Source: Thermomonas sp. HDW16 (GTDB lineage: Bacteria; Pseudomonadota; Gammaproteobacteria; Xanthomonadales; Xanthomonadaceae). From it: a DNA stretch of 64,000 nucleotides. The notes beneath the pieces are model-generated. The model was given only the letters and a program-made list of their open reading frames with translations, ran no database searches and was not told where the DNA came from. How positions within the stretch are numbered: position 1 is the first letter of the stretch; the number at the start of each line of letters is the position of its first letter. Positions 25,323 through 35,599 of this stretch are shown here, piece after piece. Made by a program: the position numbers and the translations under genes. Where the stretch lies: contig NZ_CP049872.1 of assembly GCF_011302915.1 (NCBI RefSeq), positions 1,798,001-1,862,000 on the forward strand, in the 5' to 3' direction.

Positions 25323-27245
25323 TCAGGGCAACGAGCCGGACACTACCGGCAGTTCGATGGCACTGCCTTCCCAGATCCGTTGCGTCGCCTTGCGGTAATC
25401 GCCAGGCTTCGCGAAGAAGATGTTATCGACATAGGTCTGCGGGTTGCGGTCGTACAGCGGGAACAGGCTGGATTGCACCTGCACCATCAGCCGGTGGCCG
25501 GGCTTGAGCACGTGGTTCACGTTGGGCAGCTCGAAGCGATAGGCCAGCGCGGCATCCGCCTGTAGCGGCTTGGGCGCGGAAAAACTTTCGCGATAGCGCC
25601 CGCGGAAGATGGTCAACGCGATCGGCAACTGGTAGCCGGCCATCTTCGGATCGTCCGGGTATTGATCCGGATAGACATCGATCAGCTTCACCACCCAGTC
25701 GCTGTCGGTGCCGGAGGTCGATGCCGACAGGTTCACTACCGGTGTTCCGGCCAGCGCCAGCGGTGCGGTGAGCGGCGCGCTGGTGTAACTGAGCACATCG
25801 GTACGGCCGTCGACGAAACGCTGGTCGCGCACCAGCCACGGCCCCCACACGCCGCGGTCGCCCATGTCCACCGGACGCGGCACGAACGGCACCGGCTTGG
25901 CCGGATCGGACACGTACTCGGCGTACTGCGCAGCATTCGCCGTGCCTTTGCTGGTGCCCAGAGTCTCGTCCGCGCGCAGGTACATCGGCACGCTGGTGCG
26001 CGCGCAGCCCTGCGCGCAACTCTGCGGCCACTGCTGGTAGCTGTCCCAGCGATTGCTGCCGGCATCGTAGATCCACACTGGCGGCGTCTTGGCCACCGGC
26101 GCGCCGGGCTTCAGGTATTGATCGAAAAACGGCTTGAGCACGTCGCGCCGCCATTGCAGCGCGGTATCGCCCTCGAACTTCAAGTCGCCCAGGCTGCTGC
26201 CATCGTAATTGGCCTGGCTATGCCGCCACGGCCCCATCACCAGATAGTTGCGGGTGTTGTCGGTGTCCTTCGGTTCCAGCGCAGCCCAGGCGTGGTTGCC
26301 GCCGTACATGTCCTCCTGATCCCACAACCCCTGCTCCCACATCGTGGGCACCTGGATCTCCGGCAGCTTCGCCAGCAGCTTCTCCAGCGCCTGCTGTTGC
26401 CAGAACGCATCGTAGGCCGGGTGTTCGCTGACCTTGTGCCAGGCCGGGATCTGCTCGAGTCCGGCCGCGCGCGCATAGGCGCCCACCGAGCCAGCACGCA
26501 GGAAGTTGGTGTAGTCGTCGTTGGTAGCACGGGCGATGTCGCTGCCTGCGCCGCGCACGGTCATCTGCCCTGTGAAATAGCCCAGGTTTATCTGCCGATA
26601 CGCGCCATTCTGGAACCAGTCGTCGCCGATCCAGCCATCGACCATCGGGCTTTCCGGCGCCGCGACCTTCAATGCAGGATGCGGATCCAGTAGCGCCATC
26701 ACCACGGTGAAGCCCTCGTACGAGGAACCCAACATGCCGACCCGACCGTTGCTTTCGGGCACGTGCTTGACCAGCCACTCGATGCTGTCCCAGGCGTCGG
26801 TGCTGTGGTCGATGCCGGTCTTGTTCAGCGGCCCGCGCGGCGGCCGCGTCATCACGTACTCGCCTTGCGAACCGTATTTGCCGCGCACGTCCTGGAACAC
26901 GCGGATATAGCCGTCCTCGATGAAATCGGTGTCGCCCTGCGGCAGCAGGTCAACCATGCGGGTCGCGTTGGGTACGCGATCGGCGCGCTTGGCGGCGTTG
27001 TACGGCGTGCGGGTGAACAGGATCGGCGCGTCCTTTGCACCCTTGGGAATGACGATGACGGTGTAGAGCTTGACCCCGTCGCGCATCGGGATCATCTCGA
27101 CGCGCTTGATGAAGTCACGCTGCGGCTCCGGCGCCTTGAACGCCTTGCCGGTGATGTCGGGCGCCATCGGCGCGGTTTGCGCCAACGCGCCAGTTGAAAC
27201 CGCAAGCGTCGCCGCCAGCATCGTCATCCTCGCCAGTCCCCGCAT
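25323..27245 (-). CDS. Alpha-amino-acid ester hydrolase (S15/CocE-NonD family)
   Basis: The 640-residue secreted enzyme (signal peptide ending near LAQT, residue 24) matches the alpha-amino-acid ester hydrolases of Xanthomonas citri, which hydrolyse or transfer amino-acid esters and can act on beta-lactam side chains. The nucleophile is Ser175 in GSSYEGF; the triad Asp309 (in LWDQED) and His342 (GPWRH) are visible. The acidic cluster that binds the substrate amino group is complete: Asp208 in GDDWF, Glu311 and Asp312. The C-terminal jelly-roll domain is also present. A dipeptidyl-peptidase activity is the alternative within this family. Confidence 0.85.
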   Translation of the reverse strand: MRGLARMTMLAATLAVSTGALAQTAPMAPDITGKAFKAPEPQRDFIKRVEMIPMRDGVKLYTVIVIPKGAKDAPILFTRTPYNAAKRADRVPNATRMVDLLPQGDTDFIEDGYIRVFQDVRGKYGSQGEYVMTRPPRGPLNKTGIDHSTDAWDSIEWLVKHVPESNGRVGMLGSSYEGFTVVMALLDPHPALKVAAPESPMVDGWIGDDWFQNGAYRQINLGYFTGQMTVRGAGSDIARATNDDYTNFLRAGSVGAYARAAGLEQIPAWHKVSEHPAYDAFWQQQALEKLLAKLPEIQVPTMWEQGLWDQEDMYGGNHAWAALEPKDTDNTRNYLVMGPWRHSQANYDGSSLGDLKFEGDTALQWRRDVLKPFFDQYLKPGAPVAKTPPVWIYDAGSNRWDSYQQWPQSCAQGCARTSVPMYLRADETLGTSKGTANAAQYAEYVSDPAKPVPFVPRPVDMGDRGVWGPWLVRDQRFVDGRTDVLSYTSAPLTAPLALAGTPVVNLSASTSGTDSDWVVKLIDVYPDQYPDDPKMAGYQLPIALTIFRGRYRESFSAPKPLQADAALAYRFELPNVNHVLKPGHRLMVQVQSSLFPLYDRNPQTYVDNIFFAKPGDYRKATQRIWEGSAIELPVVSGSLP

Positions 27246-27353
27246 CGCCCTGCTCCCCGATTCCAGCCAATCACCGAGTCTTGCATGCGGCGGCAGCCCG
27301 TCCGTGTGCCATCCGTACTACGCCGGCATCGCCGCTTGGCATACGCTAGCACC

Positions 27354-28634
27354 ATGACCCACCACGATGCCCCCGGGCTCAGCCGCCAGCAGGTCAAGAC
27401 CCTCTCGCTCGCCGCACTCGGTGGCGCGCTGGAGTTCTACGACTTCGTGATCTTCGTGTTCTTCGCAGCCACGATGGGCGCGCTGTTCTTCCCCGCCGAC
27501 ATGCCCGAATGGCTGAAGCTGGTGCAGACCTTCGGCATCTTCGCCGCCGGTTACCTGGCGCGGCCGCTGGGTGGCATCGTGATGGCGCACTTCGGCGATC
27601 TGTCCGGGCGCAAGCGGATGTTCATGCTGAGCATCCTGCTGATGGCAATCCCCACCCTGCTGATGGGCTTGTTGCCGACCTATGCGCAGGTCGGCGTGCT
27701 GGCGCCGATCCTGCTGCTGTTGCTGCGGATCATGCAGGGCGCGGCGATCGGCGGCGAAGCACCCGGCGCGTGGGTATTCGTCAGCGAGCATGTGTCGCCG
27801 CGGCATCGCGTGCTCGCCTGTGGCGCGCTGTCGGCCGGGCTGTGCAGCGGCATCCTGCTCGGCTCGCTGGTGGCGCGCGCGATCAATGCGTCGTTCGATG
27901 AAAAGGAATTGCTGGCCTGGAGCTGGCGGCTGCCGTTCGTGATTGGCGGCGTGCTGGGCCTGCTGGCGATGTTCCTGCGCCGCAAGCTGCATGAAACCCC
28001 GGTATTCGCCGAGATGAAGGAACGGCGTTCGCTCGACGCCGGCCTGCCGCTGAAAACCGTGCTGCGCGAACACGGCGGTGCAGTACTTCTGGCGATGCTG
28101 CTGACTTGGCTGCTCACGGCCTCGGTGGTGGTGACGTTGTTGATGATGCCGACGCTGCTGCAGGGCCTGGGTGTCTCGCGCGCCGATGCACTGTCCGGCA
28201 ACACGCTGGCGATCTTCGCTACGGTGATCGCGAACTTGGTTGCCGGCTATCTGGCGGATCGCTTCGGCCCCGGCCGCGTGCTGGTGTTGTGGAGCGCGCT
28301 GCTCGGCATCGCGTTCTGGGTGTTCTACAGCGCGGCCCTGGCAGGCGCGTATTCGCCATGGCTGTACATGCTCGCCGGCTGCGCGGTGGGAATCACCGCA
28401 TTGGTGCCGGGCATCGCGGTGGGCGGCTTCCCGCCACAGGTGCGCTTCTCCGGCTTGTCGTTCTCGTACAACGTGGCCTATGCGATCGCCGGCGGACTGA
28501 CGCCGATCTTGCTGAGCCTGGCGATCAAGGACAATCCTGCCGCGCCGATGCACTACATCGCGATGATGGCGGTGCTCGGCATCGGGCTGGGATTGTTCGT
28601 ATCGATGCGACGACCGCGCTTCCAGCTCGCCTGA
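27354..28634 (+). CDS. MFS metabolite:H+ symporter
   Basis: The 426-residue protein has twelve predicted membrane helices and the signature of the metabolite:H+ symporter group of the major facilitator superfamily: LEFYDFVIF in helix 1, RPLGGIVMAHFGDLSGRKRMF in the loop between helices 2 and 3, and RIMQGAAIGGE in helix 4. Members move organic acids, osmolytes or shikimate with protons; the substrate cannot be read from the sequence. I chose ATG 27354. A TACGCT element ends 6 nt before it. The divergent neighbour is the ester hydrolase, 108 bp away. Confidence 0.85.
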   Translation: MTHHDAPGLSRQQVKTLSLAALGGALEFYDFVIFVFFAATMGALFFPADMPEWLKLVQTFGIFAAGYLARPLGGIVMAHFGDLSGRKRMFMLSILLMAIPTLLMGLLPTYAQVGVLAPILLLLLRIMQGAAIGGEAPGAWVFVSEHVSPRHRVLACGALSAGLCSGILLGSLVARAINASFDEKELLAWSWRLPFVIGGVLGLLAMFLRRKLHETPVFAEMKERRSLDAGLPLKTVLREHGGAVLLAMLLTWLLTASVVVTLLMMPTLLQGLGVSRADALSGNTLAIFATVIANLVAGYLADRFGPGRVLVLWSALLGIAFWVFYSAALAGAYSPWLYMLAGCAVGITALVPGIAVGGFPPQVRFSGLSFSYNVAYAIAGGLTPILLSLAIKDNPAAPMHYIAMMAVLGIGLGLFVSMRRPRFQLA

Positions 28635-28727
28635 CGGCAGATATTTCCCAGGGACTGTCAAGCTTACGCAGGCGGGACGCGGCAGCGACAATTGCGGATC
28701 TGTTCCGCTGTCGAAGCCCCGCACTCC

Positions 28728-31079
28728 ATGACCCAATTGTCCGCCGCACTCGCACGCAAGATCGCCCAGACCATCGCCGAGGAAATCGGCGCGCAGACCG
28801 CGCAGGTCAACGCCGCCGTCGGCCTGCTCGACGAAGGCGCCACCGTGCCCTTCATCGCCCGCTACCGCAAAGAAGTCACCGGCGGTCTGGACGATACGCA
28901 GTTGCGCAATCTGGAAGTGCGTTTGAGTTATCTGCGCGAAATGGAAGAACGCCGCGCCGCGATCCTCTCCAGCATCGACGAACAGGGCAAGCTCAGCGAC
29001 GAACTGCGCGGCGAGATCGAAGCTGCCGACAGCAAGTCGCGGCTGGAAGACCTCTACCTGCCGTACAAGCCCAAGCGTCGTACCCGCGCACAGATCGCCC
29101 GCGAGGCGGGTCTTGAGCCGCTGGCCGATGGCCTGCTTGCCGATCCATCGCTCACGCCGGAAACATTCGCCGCCAGCTTCGTGGATGCCGACAAGGGCGT
29201 GGCCGATGCCAAGGCCGCGCTGGAAGGCGCGCGCGCAATCCTGATGGAACGTTGGGGCGAGGACGCGGCCCTGCTCGGCGAGTTGCGCGGCTGGCTGGAA
29301 AACAATGGTCTGATCCGCTCGAAAGTGGTCGAAGGCAAGGAAGCAGCCGGCGAGAAATACCGCGACTACTTCGACCACACCGAAGCCCTGGCGAAGATTC
29401 CCTCGCATCGCCTGCTCGCCCTGTTCCGCGGCCGTCGCGAGGAATTCCTGTTCCTCGAACTGGATCCCGGCGCGGATGCCGAAGCCGGCAACCTGTATGC
29501 CGAAGGCCGCATCGCGCGGCATGCCGGCATCGAGGATCACGGCCGCCCCGCCGATGCCTGGCTGCGCAACGCGGTGCGCCTGACCTGGCGCGCGAAGATC
29601 CACCTGCACCTGCTGCTCGACTTGTTCAACCAGGCACGCGAAAAGGCCGAGGCCGAGGCTATCGCCGTTTTCGGCGACAACCTCAAGGATCTGTTGCTGG
29701 CCGCGCCCGCCGGCCCGAAAGCCGTGCTCGGCCTCGATCCCGGCCTGCGTACCGGCGTCAAGGTCGCGGTAGTCGATGCCACCGGCAAGCTGGTCGCCAC
29801 CGACACCATCTACCCGCACGAGCCGCGCAGGCAATGGGACCAGTCGCTGGCATCGCTGCGCAAGCTGTGCATCGCGCATGGCGTGCAGCTGGTCGCCATC
29901 GGCAACGGCACTGCTTCGCGCGAGACCGACAAGCTGGCCGGCGACCTGCTCAAGCTGGTGCCGGAACTGAAGGCACAGAAAGTCGTGGTCAGCGAGGCCG
30001 GTGCCTCGGTGTATTCGGCATCAGAACTCGCGGCGAAGGAATTCCCCAACCTCGATGTATCGATTCGTGGCGCGGTCTCCATTGCGCGCCGCCTGCAAGA
30101 TCCGCTGGCGGAACTGGTCAAGATCGAACCGAAGGCGATTGGTGTTGGCCAATACCAGCACGACGTGGACCAATACCGCCTCGCGCGTGCGCTGGATGCG
30201 CGCGTGGAGGACTGCGTGAACGCGGTCGGCGTGGACGTGAACACCGCATCTGCAGCGCTGCTGACCCGCGTGTCCGGCCTGTCTTCCACGGTGGCTGAAA
30301 ACATCGTGGTGTATCGCGACCAGAACGGCGCGTTCGCCTCGCGCAAGGCGCTGCTGAAGGTGCCGCGTCTGGGCGACAAGACCTTCGAGCAATGCGCCGG
30401 CTTCCTGCGCATCGCCGATGGCGAGCAACCGCTGGATGCCTCCTCCGTGCATCCGGAAGCCTATCCGGTGGTCGAACGCATCCTGGCCGGCAGTGGCAAG
30501 CAGGTGAAACAGATCATCGGCGATGCCGCTTTCCTGCGTGGCCTGAAGCCCGCGCAGTTCACCGATGAACGCTTCGGCGAACCCACCGTGCGCGACATTC
30601 TGAAAGAGCTGGAGAAGCCCGGCCGCGACCCGCGCCCGGAGTTCAAGGCGGCGACCTTCGCCGAGGGCATCGAGGACATCAAGGACCTGCGCCCCGGCAT
30701 GGTGCTGGAAGGCGTGGTCAGCAACGTGGCTGCGTTCGGCGCCTTCGTCGACATCGGCGTGCACCAGGACGGACTGGTGCACATCTCGGCGCTGTCCGAT
30801 ACCTACGTGAAAGACCCGCGCGAGTTGGTGAAGGCCGGCGATATCGTCAAGGTCAAGGTGCTGGAGGTCGACGTGGTGCGCAAGCGCATTGCGCTGACCC
30901 GGCGCATGAGCGATGAACCCGGCCAGTCCACGTCACGCCCATCGGCGGATCGCGATGTGCGACGCGATGGGAGCCGAGGCAATGATCGCGGTCGCGGCAA
31001 TGCACCGAAACCGCAACAACAGGCCACGCCGTTCAACAGCGCAATGGCGGACGCGCTGAAGGGCTTGAAACGCGGTTAA
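28728..31079 (+). CDS. tex: RNA-binding transcription accessory protein Tex
   Basis: Tex is a conserved nucleic-acid-binding protein linked to transcription and stress tolerance. The 783-residue product shows the N-terminal helical part ([13 protein letters not shown]), the YqgF/RuvC-like domain (around [15 protein letters not shown]), the helix-hairpin-helix motifs ([14 protein letters not shown]) and a C-terminal S1 domain (about residues 648-725, [22 protein letters not shown]). The extreme C-terminus is a basic, Arg/Asn/Gln-rich tail. I chose MTQLSAAL as the start. It converges on the NhaA fusion gene with 27 bp between. Confidence 0.95.
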   Translation: MTQLSAALARKIAQTIAEEIGAQTAQVNAAVGLLDEGATVPFIARYRKEVTGGLDDTQLRNLEVRLSYLREMEERRAAILSSIDEQGKLSDELRGEIEAADSKSRLEDLYLPYKPKRRTRAQIAREAGLEPLADGLLADPSLTPETFAASFVDADKGVADAKAALEGARAILMERWGEDAALLGELRGWLENNGLIRSKVVEGKEAAGEKYRDYFDHTEALAKIPSHRLLALFRGRREEFLFLELDPGADAEAGNLYAEGRIARHAGIEDHGRPADAWLRNAVRLTWRAKIHLHLLLDLFNQAREKAEAEAIAVFGDNLKDLLLAAPAGPKAVLGLDPGLRTGVKVAVVDATGKLVATDTIYPHEPRRQWDQSLASLRKLCIAHGVQLVAIGNGTASRETDKLAGDLLKLVPELKAQKVVVSEAGASVYSASELAAKEFPNLDVSIRGAVSIARRLQDPLAELVKIEPKAIGVGQYQHDVDQYRLARALDARVEDCVNAVGVDVNTASAALLTRVSGLSSTVAENIVVYRDQNGAFASRKALLKVPRLGDKTFEQCAGFLRIADGEQPLDASSVHPEAYPVVERILAGSGKQVKQIIGDAAFLRGLKPAQFTDERFGEPTVRDILKELEKPGRDPRPEFKAATFAEGIEDIKDLRPGMVLEGVVSNVAAFGAFVDIGVHQDGLVHISALSDTYVKDPRELVKAGDIVKVKVLEVDVVRKRIALTRRMSDEPGQSTSRPSADRDVRRDGSRGNDRGRGNAPKPQQQATPFNSAMADALKGLKRG

Positions 31080-31106
31080 GCGCCGGCAGATGCCACTGCA
31101 CACGCA

Positions 31107-32984
31107 TCATGCGGAGCAGTGGCGGTCGTCCACTTCCTGTACGGGTTCGCGCGCGCGTGCGCCGGTGCGCGATGCCCACAGCAGCAGCGCCACGCCAATC
31201 AGTGCCGACAGGGTGGACGCAGCAAATACCGCGATCTTGGCGGCGGCGAAATCCGCCTCCACCGGAAACGCCTGCCCGGCGATGAAGAGCGACATGGTGA
31301 AACCGATGCCGGCCAGCGCGCCGGCTGCCAACAGTTGCGTCCACGAATACGCTTCGGGCTTCACCGCCATGCCCGTTCGCACTGCGAGCCATGACGCCAA
31401 GAACAAGCCCAACGGCTTGCCCACCACCAGTCCCAGCATGACCCCCATCATCAACGTGTCGTGCCCTTGCAACTGACCCAGGCTCAGGACGACGCCTGCA
31501 TTCGCAAGCGCGAACACCGGCAGCACGAAATAACTCGACCACGGCTCAAGATGGCGCAAGGTGCGATCCGCCGGCGATTCCAGCCGATCGTGGATCGCAT
31601 CGAGCTGGCGTAGCGTAGGCAACGATGGACCATGTCGCAGTTGTTCATCGCCATGCAGCGCTTCCTCGGCGATCAACTGATCGGCCTGCGTCATCAGCGA
31701 ACGCAGGTTCGCCGGTGGACGAGTCGGGATCACCAACGCCAGCAACACGCCGGCAAGCGTGGCATGCAGGCCGCCCTTGTACACGCAGAACCACAGCACC
31801 ACACCCAGTGCCGCGTACGGCAACGCGCGATAGACACCCGAGCGATTCACGCCGACCAGCAGCACGAAACACGCCGAGGCCGCGCCAAGCCAACCCCAAT
31901 CGATCTTGCTCGAATAGAACAGCGCCACCACCACGATCGCGCCGATGTCGTCGACGATCGCCGCGGCGGTGAGGAAGATGCGCAGCTCCACCGGCACCCG
32001 GCTGCCCAACATCGCGATCAGGGCGATGGCGAATGCGGTGTCGGTCGCCATCGGCACGCCCCAGCCCTGCCCCCACGGCACCGCAGGCACCACCGCAAGG
32101 TAGAGCAGCGCCGGTATCGTCATCCCGCCGATCGCCGCAGCGATCGGCAGGGCCGCCGATCGCCGGCTGGCCAGGTGGCCCACGGTGAACTCGCGCTTGA
32201 TCTCCAGCCCGACCACCAGGAAAAACACGCTCAACAATCCGTCGTTGACCCAATGATGCAGCGACATGCGGAAGCCGGCATCGCCGAGCACCAGGCCGAC
32301 ATCGGTTTCCCAGAAATGGCGGAAGGCCTCGCCGGTAGCGAGGTTGGTCAGCAGCACCGCCAGCACCGAGGCCAGCAGCAACAACACGCCAGTGGAGGGC
32401 GCCCAACTGGCGAAATCCAGTGCGGCCGAACGCACGCGGTGGCCGAGCGAACCGAGCATGGCATCGGTGAACGAACTTTCATCCCACGGTCCGTCATAAC
32501 GGCGACCGTTGATGAAGAACGTGGGCACCACCCGCACGCCGCTTGCCGCGGCGCTGTCCACGTCGACCAGTACGCGCTCGATGCCGCGATGTCCGGCAAC
32601 TTCGGCCTGCTCCGGCGGCAACCGATCAAGCCCCAACGTGTCGCGTACCGCGCATAGGTCGTCCTCTGTCAACGCGACCGAACGCGTCATCAATTCGACA
32701 TGCGTCTGCCAGAACTGCTCGCGATCCGCCGATTCTGCCAACTGCGCCGCACGCAGGGCCAGGTCATTGCCGGCCAGCGGGCGCTGCCGGAACACGTAGC
32801 GGACGCGGTCGCCCAACTCATTGCGCACCTGGGCCACGCGTTCATTGGCGGCGCGGCAATGCGGACAGGCGTAACTGCCGTATTCGACCAGGGTGATCGC
32901 CGCATCGTCCGGCCCCAGCACATGGTCGTAGGCAGGATCGACCGGACGATCCAGGCGATTGGAAGTTGCCGCGACCTCGTTCAT
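31107..32984 (-). CDS. nhaA: Thioredoxin/DsbA-like domain fused to Na+/H+ antiporter NhaA
   Basis: The 625-residue protein joins two modules. Residues 1 to about 180 are a DsbA-type thioredoxin domain with active site CPHC (Cys40, Cys43) and the cis-proline segment [14 protein letters not shown]. From about residue 190 it is a complete NhaA antiporter: [18 protein letters not shown], and the sodium-binding Asp pair in AIVDDIGA. No signal peptide precedes the thioredoxin part, and NhaA normally has its N-terminus inside, so the redox domain is predicted to be cytoplasmic. It may sense redox state or protect the antiporter (inference). The last residues are polar with one Cys. Confidence 0.92.
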   Translation of the reverse strand: MNEVAATSNRLDRPVDPAYDHVLGPDDAAITLVEYGSYACPHCRAANERVAQVRNELGDRVRYVFRQRPLAGNDLALRAAQLAESADREQFWQTHVELMTRSVALTEDDLCAVRDTLGLDRLPPEQAEVAGHRGIERVLVDVDSAAASGVRVVPTFFINGRRYDGPWDESSFTDAMLGSLGHRVRSAALDFASWAPSTGVLLLLASVLAVLLTNLATGEAFRHFWETDVGLVLGDAGFRMSLHHWVNDGLLSVFFLVVGLEIKREFTVGHLASRRSAALPIAAAIGGMTIPALLYLAVVPAVPWGQGWGVPMATDTAFAIALIAMLGSRVPVELRIFLTAAAIVDDIGAIVVVALFYSSKIDWGWLGAASACFVLLVGVNRSGVYRALPYAALGVVLWFCVYKGGLHATLAGVLLALVIPTRPPANLRSLMTQADQLIAEEALHGDEQLRHGPSLPTLRQLDAIHDRLESPADRTLRHLEPWSSYFVLPVFALANAGVVLSLGQLQGHDTLMMGVMLGLVVGKPLGLFLASWLAVRTGMAVKPEAYSWTQLLAAGALAGIGFTMSLFIAGQAFPVEADFAAAKIAVFAASTLSALIGVALLLWASRTGARAREPVQEVDDRHCSA

Positions 32985-33021
32985 GCCCCCTCCAATTCAG
33001 TGGTTCTACATGCAGTCATCG

Positions 33022-34278
33022 TCAGACGTCGAACGCCAGCAGATCCAGTCCTGTGCTCGCGCGAACAATGCGCCTGTACAGCAAGTTGCCGTTGGCGGCA
33101 TTGGTCAACAACACGATCGCACGCTGACGCGTGGCATCGCCCAATGCGAAGGCCTTGAACACGCCCGCATTGCTGCCCGAGTGGTACAGCACTGGGCCGG
33201 CAGGCGTGGCTTCGATGTTCCAACCCAGCCCTTTCTCCGTCCATCGGTCGGGCAACGCGATCTGCGGAGTGAGCATCGCCGTGCGCGTCTGCGGCCGCAG
33301 CTCCCACGCCGCGGGGTGCGCATGCACCATCAGCGACATGAAGCGCGCGTAGTCGGCCGCCGTGCAGCGCAGGCTGGCGGCGGCATTGGCCAGGATGTCG
33401 CTTGGCCAGTTCAGCACGCCAGGCTTAACGTTCGCGCGAGCCAGCGGCAACGCACGTTCGGCATCGGCATAGCGCCATGTGGAGAGCGGTTTGCGCCAGC
33501 GCTCGGCAATCGGCAATGCCGCATCCCAGGCGTCGCGCAATCCCTGCTGCGGCATGCCCGGCTGCAGATCATCCACCGCGCGGTGGCCATACACGGAGCG
33601 CGCGGCCATCGCGGCATCCCAGCCATAGCTGCTGTCGTGCATAGCAGCAGACTCGAACAGCAACCGGTGCATCGTTTGATCGAGGCTTTCGCCGGTCACC
33701 GCTTCAACCACCAGTTGCAGCCAGACGATGGCCTCGCCCGAATAGTCGATGCGCGTGCCCGGTGCCACTGCAGGCACCAGTTTTTCGTTGGCGGGATCCT
33801 TGCGCCAGTTCGGCAAGCCGGTGGTGTGGCGCAGCACGTCGCGCACGGTGATGCGTTCCAGCCACGGCGAGTCGCCGAGGTAATCGGGCCTGGCGTATTG
33901 CACCAAGGGCGTATCCAAGGCCAGCTCGCCGCGATCGACCAGTTGCAGCACCGTGTAGGCGAACACCGGTTTGCTCAGCGATGCCGCTTCCCACAAGGTT
34001 CGCTCATCAACCTGCGCGCCGCCTTCGGCACGGGTCACGCCGAAGCTGCGCGACCAGGCCAGCCTGCCTTCATTCACCACCGCGATAGCGATGCCGGGCA
34101 CGCCCAGCGCCTGCATCTGCCGCGGCAGGTCTTGCAGAAAGGCCTCGGAAGGCATCCAGTCGTCGACGGTGCAGCGGGCCGCTGCGCGCGCATTCGGCGG
34201 CAAGGCCGCCAACGCCATCAGGCCGAAACCGCCGGCCAGCAGACCGCGGCGAGACACTCCAGAGGCATGCGAAGTCAT
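33022..34278 (-). CDS. Tat-exported serine hydrolase, beta-lactamase/penicillin-binding fold
   Basis: The 418-residue protein begins with a twin-arginine signal (SRRGLLAGGFGL, residues 9-20, ending near ARAAA), so it is folded before export. The class C beta-lactamase-like fold has the nucleophile motif SLSK at residues 100-103, YSG at 179-181 in the YxN position, and HSGSN near the C-terminus in the KTG position. Enzymes of this broad family include esterases, D-aminopeptidases and beta-lactamases; the changed second and third motifs argue against a classic AmpC. The upstream in-frame reading to 34380 overlaps the divergent small gene. Confidence 0.82.
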   Translation of the reverse strand: MTSHASGVSRRGLLAGGFGLMALAALPPNARAAARCTVDDWMPSEAFLQDLPRQMQALGVPGIAIAVVNEGRLAWSRSFGVTRAEGGAQVDERTLWEAASLSKPVFAYTVLQLVDRGELALDTPLVQYARPDYLGDSPWLERITVRDVLRHTTGLPNWRKDPANEKLVPAVAPGTRIDYSGEAIVWLQLVVEAVTGESLDQTMHRLLFESAAMHDSSYGWDAAMAARSVYGHRAVDDLQPGMPQQGLRDAWDAALPIAERWRKPLSTWRYADAERALPLARANVKPGVLNWPSDILANAAASLRCTAADYARFMSLMVHAHPAAWELRPQTRTAMLTPQIALPDRWTEKGLGWNIEATPAGPVLYHSGSNAGVFKAFALGDATRQRAIVLLTNAANGNLLYRRIVRASTGLDLLAFDV

Positions 34279-34339
34279 GCCCCATTGGAGCGTTTCACGC
34301 GCGATGCCGCAAGCGCTGCCACGGATCCGCGCAGGCTGG

Positions 34340-34345
34340 GATAAT
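34340..34345 (+). promoter_or_regulatory. -10 element before the oxidoreductase-like gene
   Basis: GATAAT lies 12 nt before the ATG at 34358, leaving a very short or absent leader. Confidence 0.4.
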
Positions 34346-34357
34346 CGGCCTGTCACC

Positions 34358-34573
34358 ATGCCTGATTCGTCGATGTCCAATCCCCTGTCCAGCGCAAACG
34401 CCGATCCGCGGCCGATCGCGCCCGAACGCCCCCTGCCCTCGGATTGCTGCGACAGCGGCTGCCCGGTCTGCGTGCATGACCTGTATGCCGAGGAGCTTGA
34501 GGCCTACGCGAAGGCACTGGCCGCATGGAAGCTGCGGCACCCCGATGTGGACACCGCAGCAGCCACACCGTAG
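34358..34573 (+). CDS. Small oxidoreductase-like domain protein
   Basis: The 71-residue protein carries the cysteine signature of the oxidoreductase-like family, DCCDSGCPVCVHDLY, followed by an EELEAYAKAL helix. Proteins of this type are found across proteobacteria and fused to mitochondrial oxidoreductases; no activity is established. The four cysteines may bind a metal. A downstream in-frame ATG at 34373 is an alternative start. It converges on nrdB with 9 bp between. Confidence 0.8.
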   Translation: MPDSSMSNPLSSANADPRPIAPERPLPSDCCDSGCPVCVHDLYAEELEAYAKALAAWKLRHPDVDTAAATP

Positions 34574-34582
34574 CGATCCGCG

Positions 34583-35599
34583 TCAGAACGCGTGGTCGAA
34601 GCCGACCTCGCCCTGCACCCCAACCTGGTAGGCCGAGACGCGGCGTTCGAAGAAATTGGTCAGCTCCTGCACGTCCTGCAGGTCCATGAACGGGAACGGA
34701 TTGCGCGAGCCGAAGTGCTTGGCGAAGCCCAGCTGCGCCAATCGCTGGTCGGCGCAGTACTGCAGGTATTCGCGCATGTCCTTCAGCGACAGCCCCGCCA
34801 CGCCGCCGGACAGGGTGTCTTCGGCGAACGCGTATTCGCATTCGACCGCTTCTTCCAGCATCGCCACCACCTCGCGGCGGAATTCGTCATCGACCAGGTC
34901 GGGCTCTTCCTCGCGCGCGGTGCGGATCACCTCGAAGGCGAAGGCCATGTGCGCGCTCTCGTCGCGGAACACCCAGTTGGTACCGCTGGCCAACCCGTGC
35001 AGCAGCCCGCGCGAACGCAGGTAGTACACATAGGCGAAGGCCGCGAAGAAGAACAGGCCTTCGATGCAACCGGCGAAGCAGACCATGTTGAGCAGGAAAC
35101 GGCGGCGCTGCTCGCGGGTCTCGATACGGCGCAGGTCCTGGATCGAGTCGATCCACTTGAAGCAGAACTCGGCCTTGCGCCGGATCGACGGGATGTTGTC
35201 GACCGCGGCGAAGGCCTTGGCACGCTCGTTCGGATCCGGCAGATAGGTATCCAGCAGGGTCAGGTAGAACTGCACGTGCAGCGCTTCCTCGTACAGCTGG
35301 CGCGACAGGTACATGCGCGCTTCCGGCGCATTGATGTGCTGGTACAGGTTCAGCACCAGGTTGTTGGAGACGATGGAATCGCCGGTAGCGAAGAACGCCA
35401 CCAAGCGTTCGATCAAATGCCGCTCCGCCGGCCCGAACTTGTTCTTCAGGTCATTGGTGTCCAGCGAGAAATCCACTTCCTCCACCGTCCAGGTATTGCG
35501 GATCGCGTCGCGGTACATCTCGTAGAACTGCGGGTAGCGCATCGGCCGCAGGGTGAGTTCGAAGCCGGGATCCAGCAGCAGTTGGCGGTGCGCGCTCAT
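34583..35599 (-). CDS. nrdB: Ribonucleotide reductase class Ia, beta subunit NrdB
   Basis: NrdB holds the diiron-tyrosyl radical cofactor that starts ribonucleotide reduction. The 338-residue product shows the iron ligands Asp74 (ATGDS), Glu105 and His108 (EEALHVQFY) and the later DESAH; Tyr112 occupies the radical tyrosine position. The start MSAHRQ overlaps the nrdA stop by ATGA. In-frame sequence extending upstream through nrdA is not coding for NrdB. It is expressed with nrdA from the riboswitch-controlled promoter about 2.8 kb upstream. Confidence 0.96.
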   Translation of the reverse strand: MSAHRQLLLDPGFELTLRPMRYPQFYEMYRDAIRNTWTVEEVDFSLDTNDLKNKFGPAERHLIERLVAFFATGDSIVSNNLVLNLYQHINAPEARMYLSRQLYEEALHVQFYLTLLDTYLPDPNERAKAFAAVDNIPSIRRKAEFCFKWIDSIQDLRRIETREQRRRFLLNMVCFAGCIEGLFFFAAFAYVYYLRSRGLLHGLASGTNWVFRDESAHMAFAFEVIRTAREEEPDLVDDEFRREVVAMLEEAVECEYAFAEDTLSGGVAGLSLKDMREYLQYCADQRLAQLGFAKHFGSRNPFPFMDLQDVQELTNFFERRVSAYQVGVQGEVGFDHAF

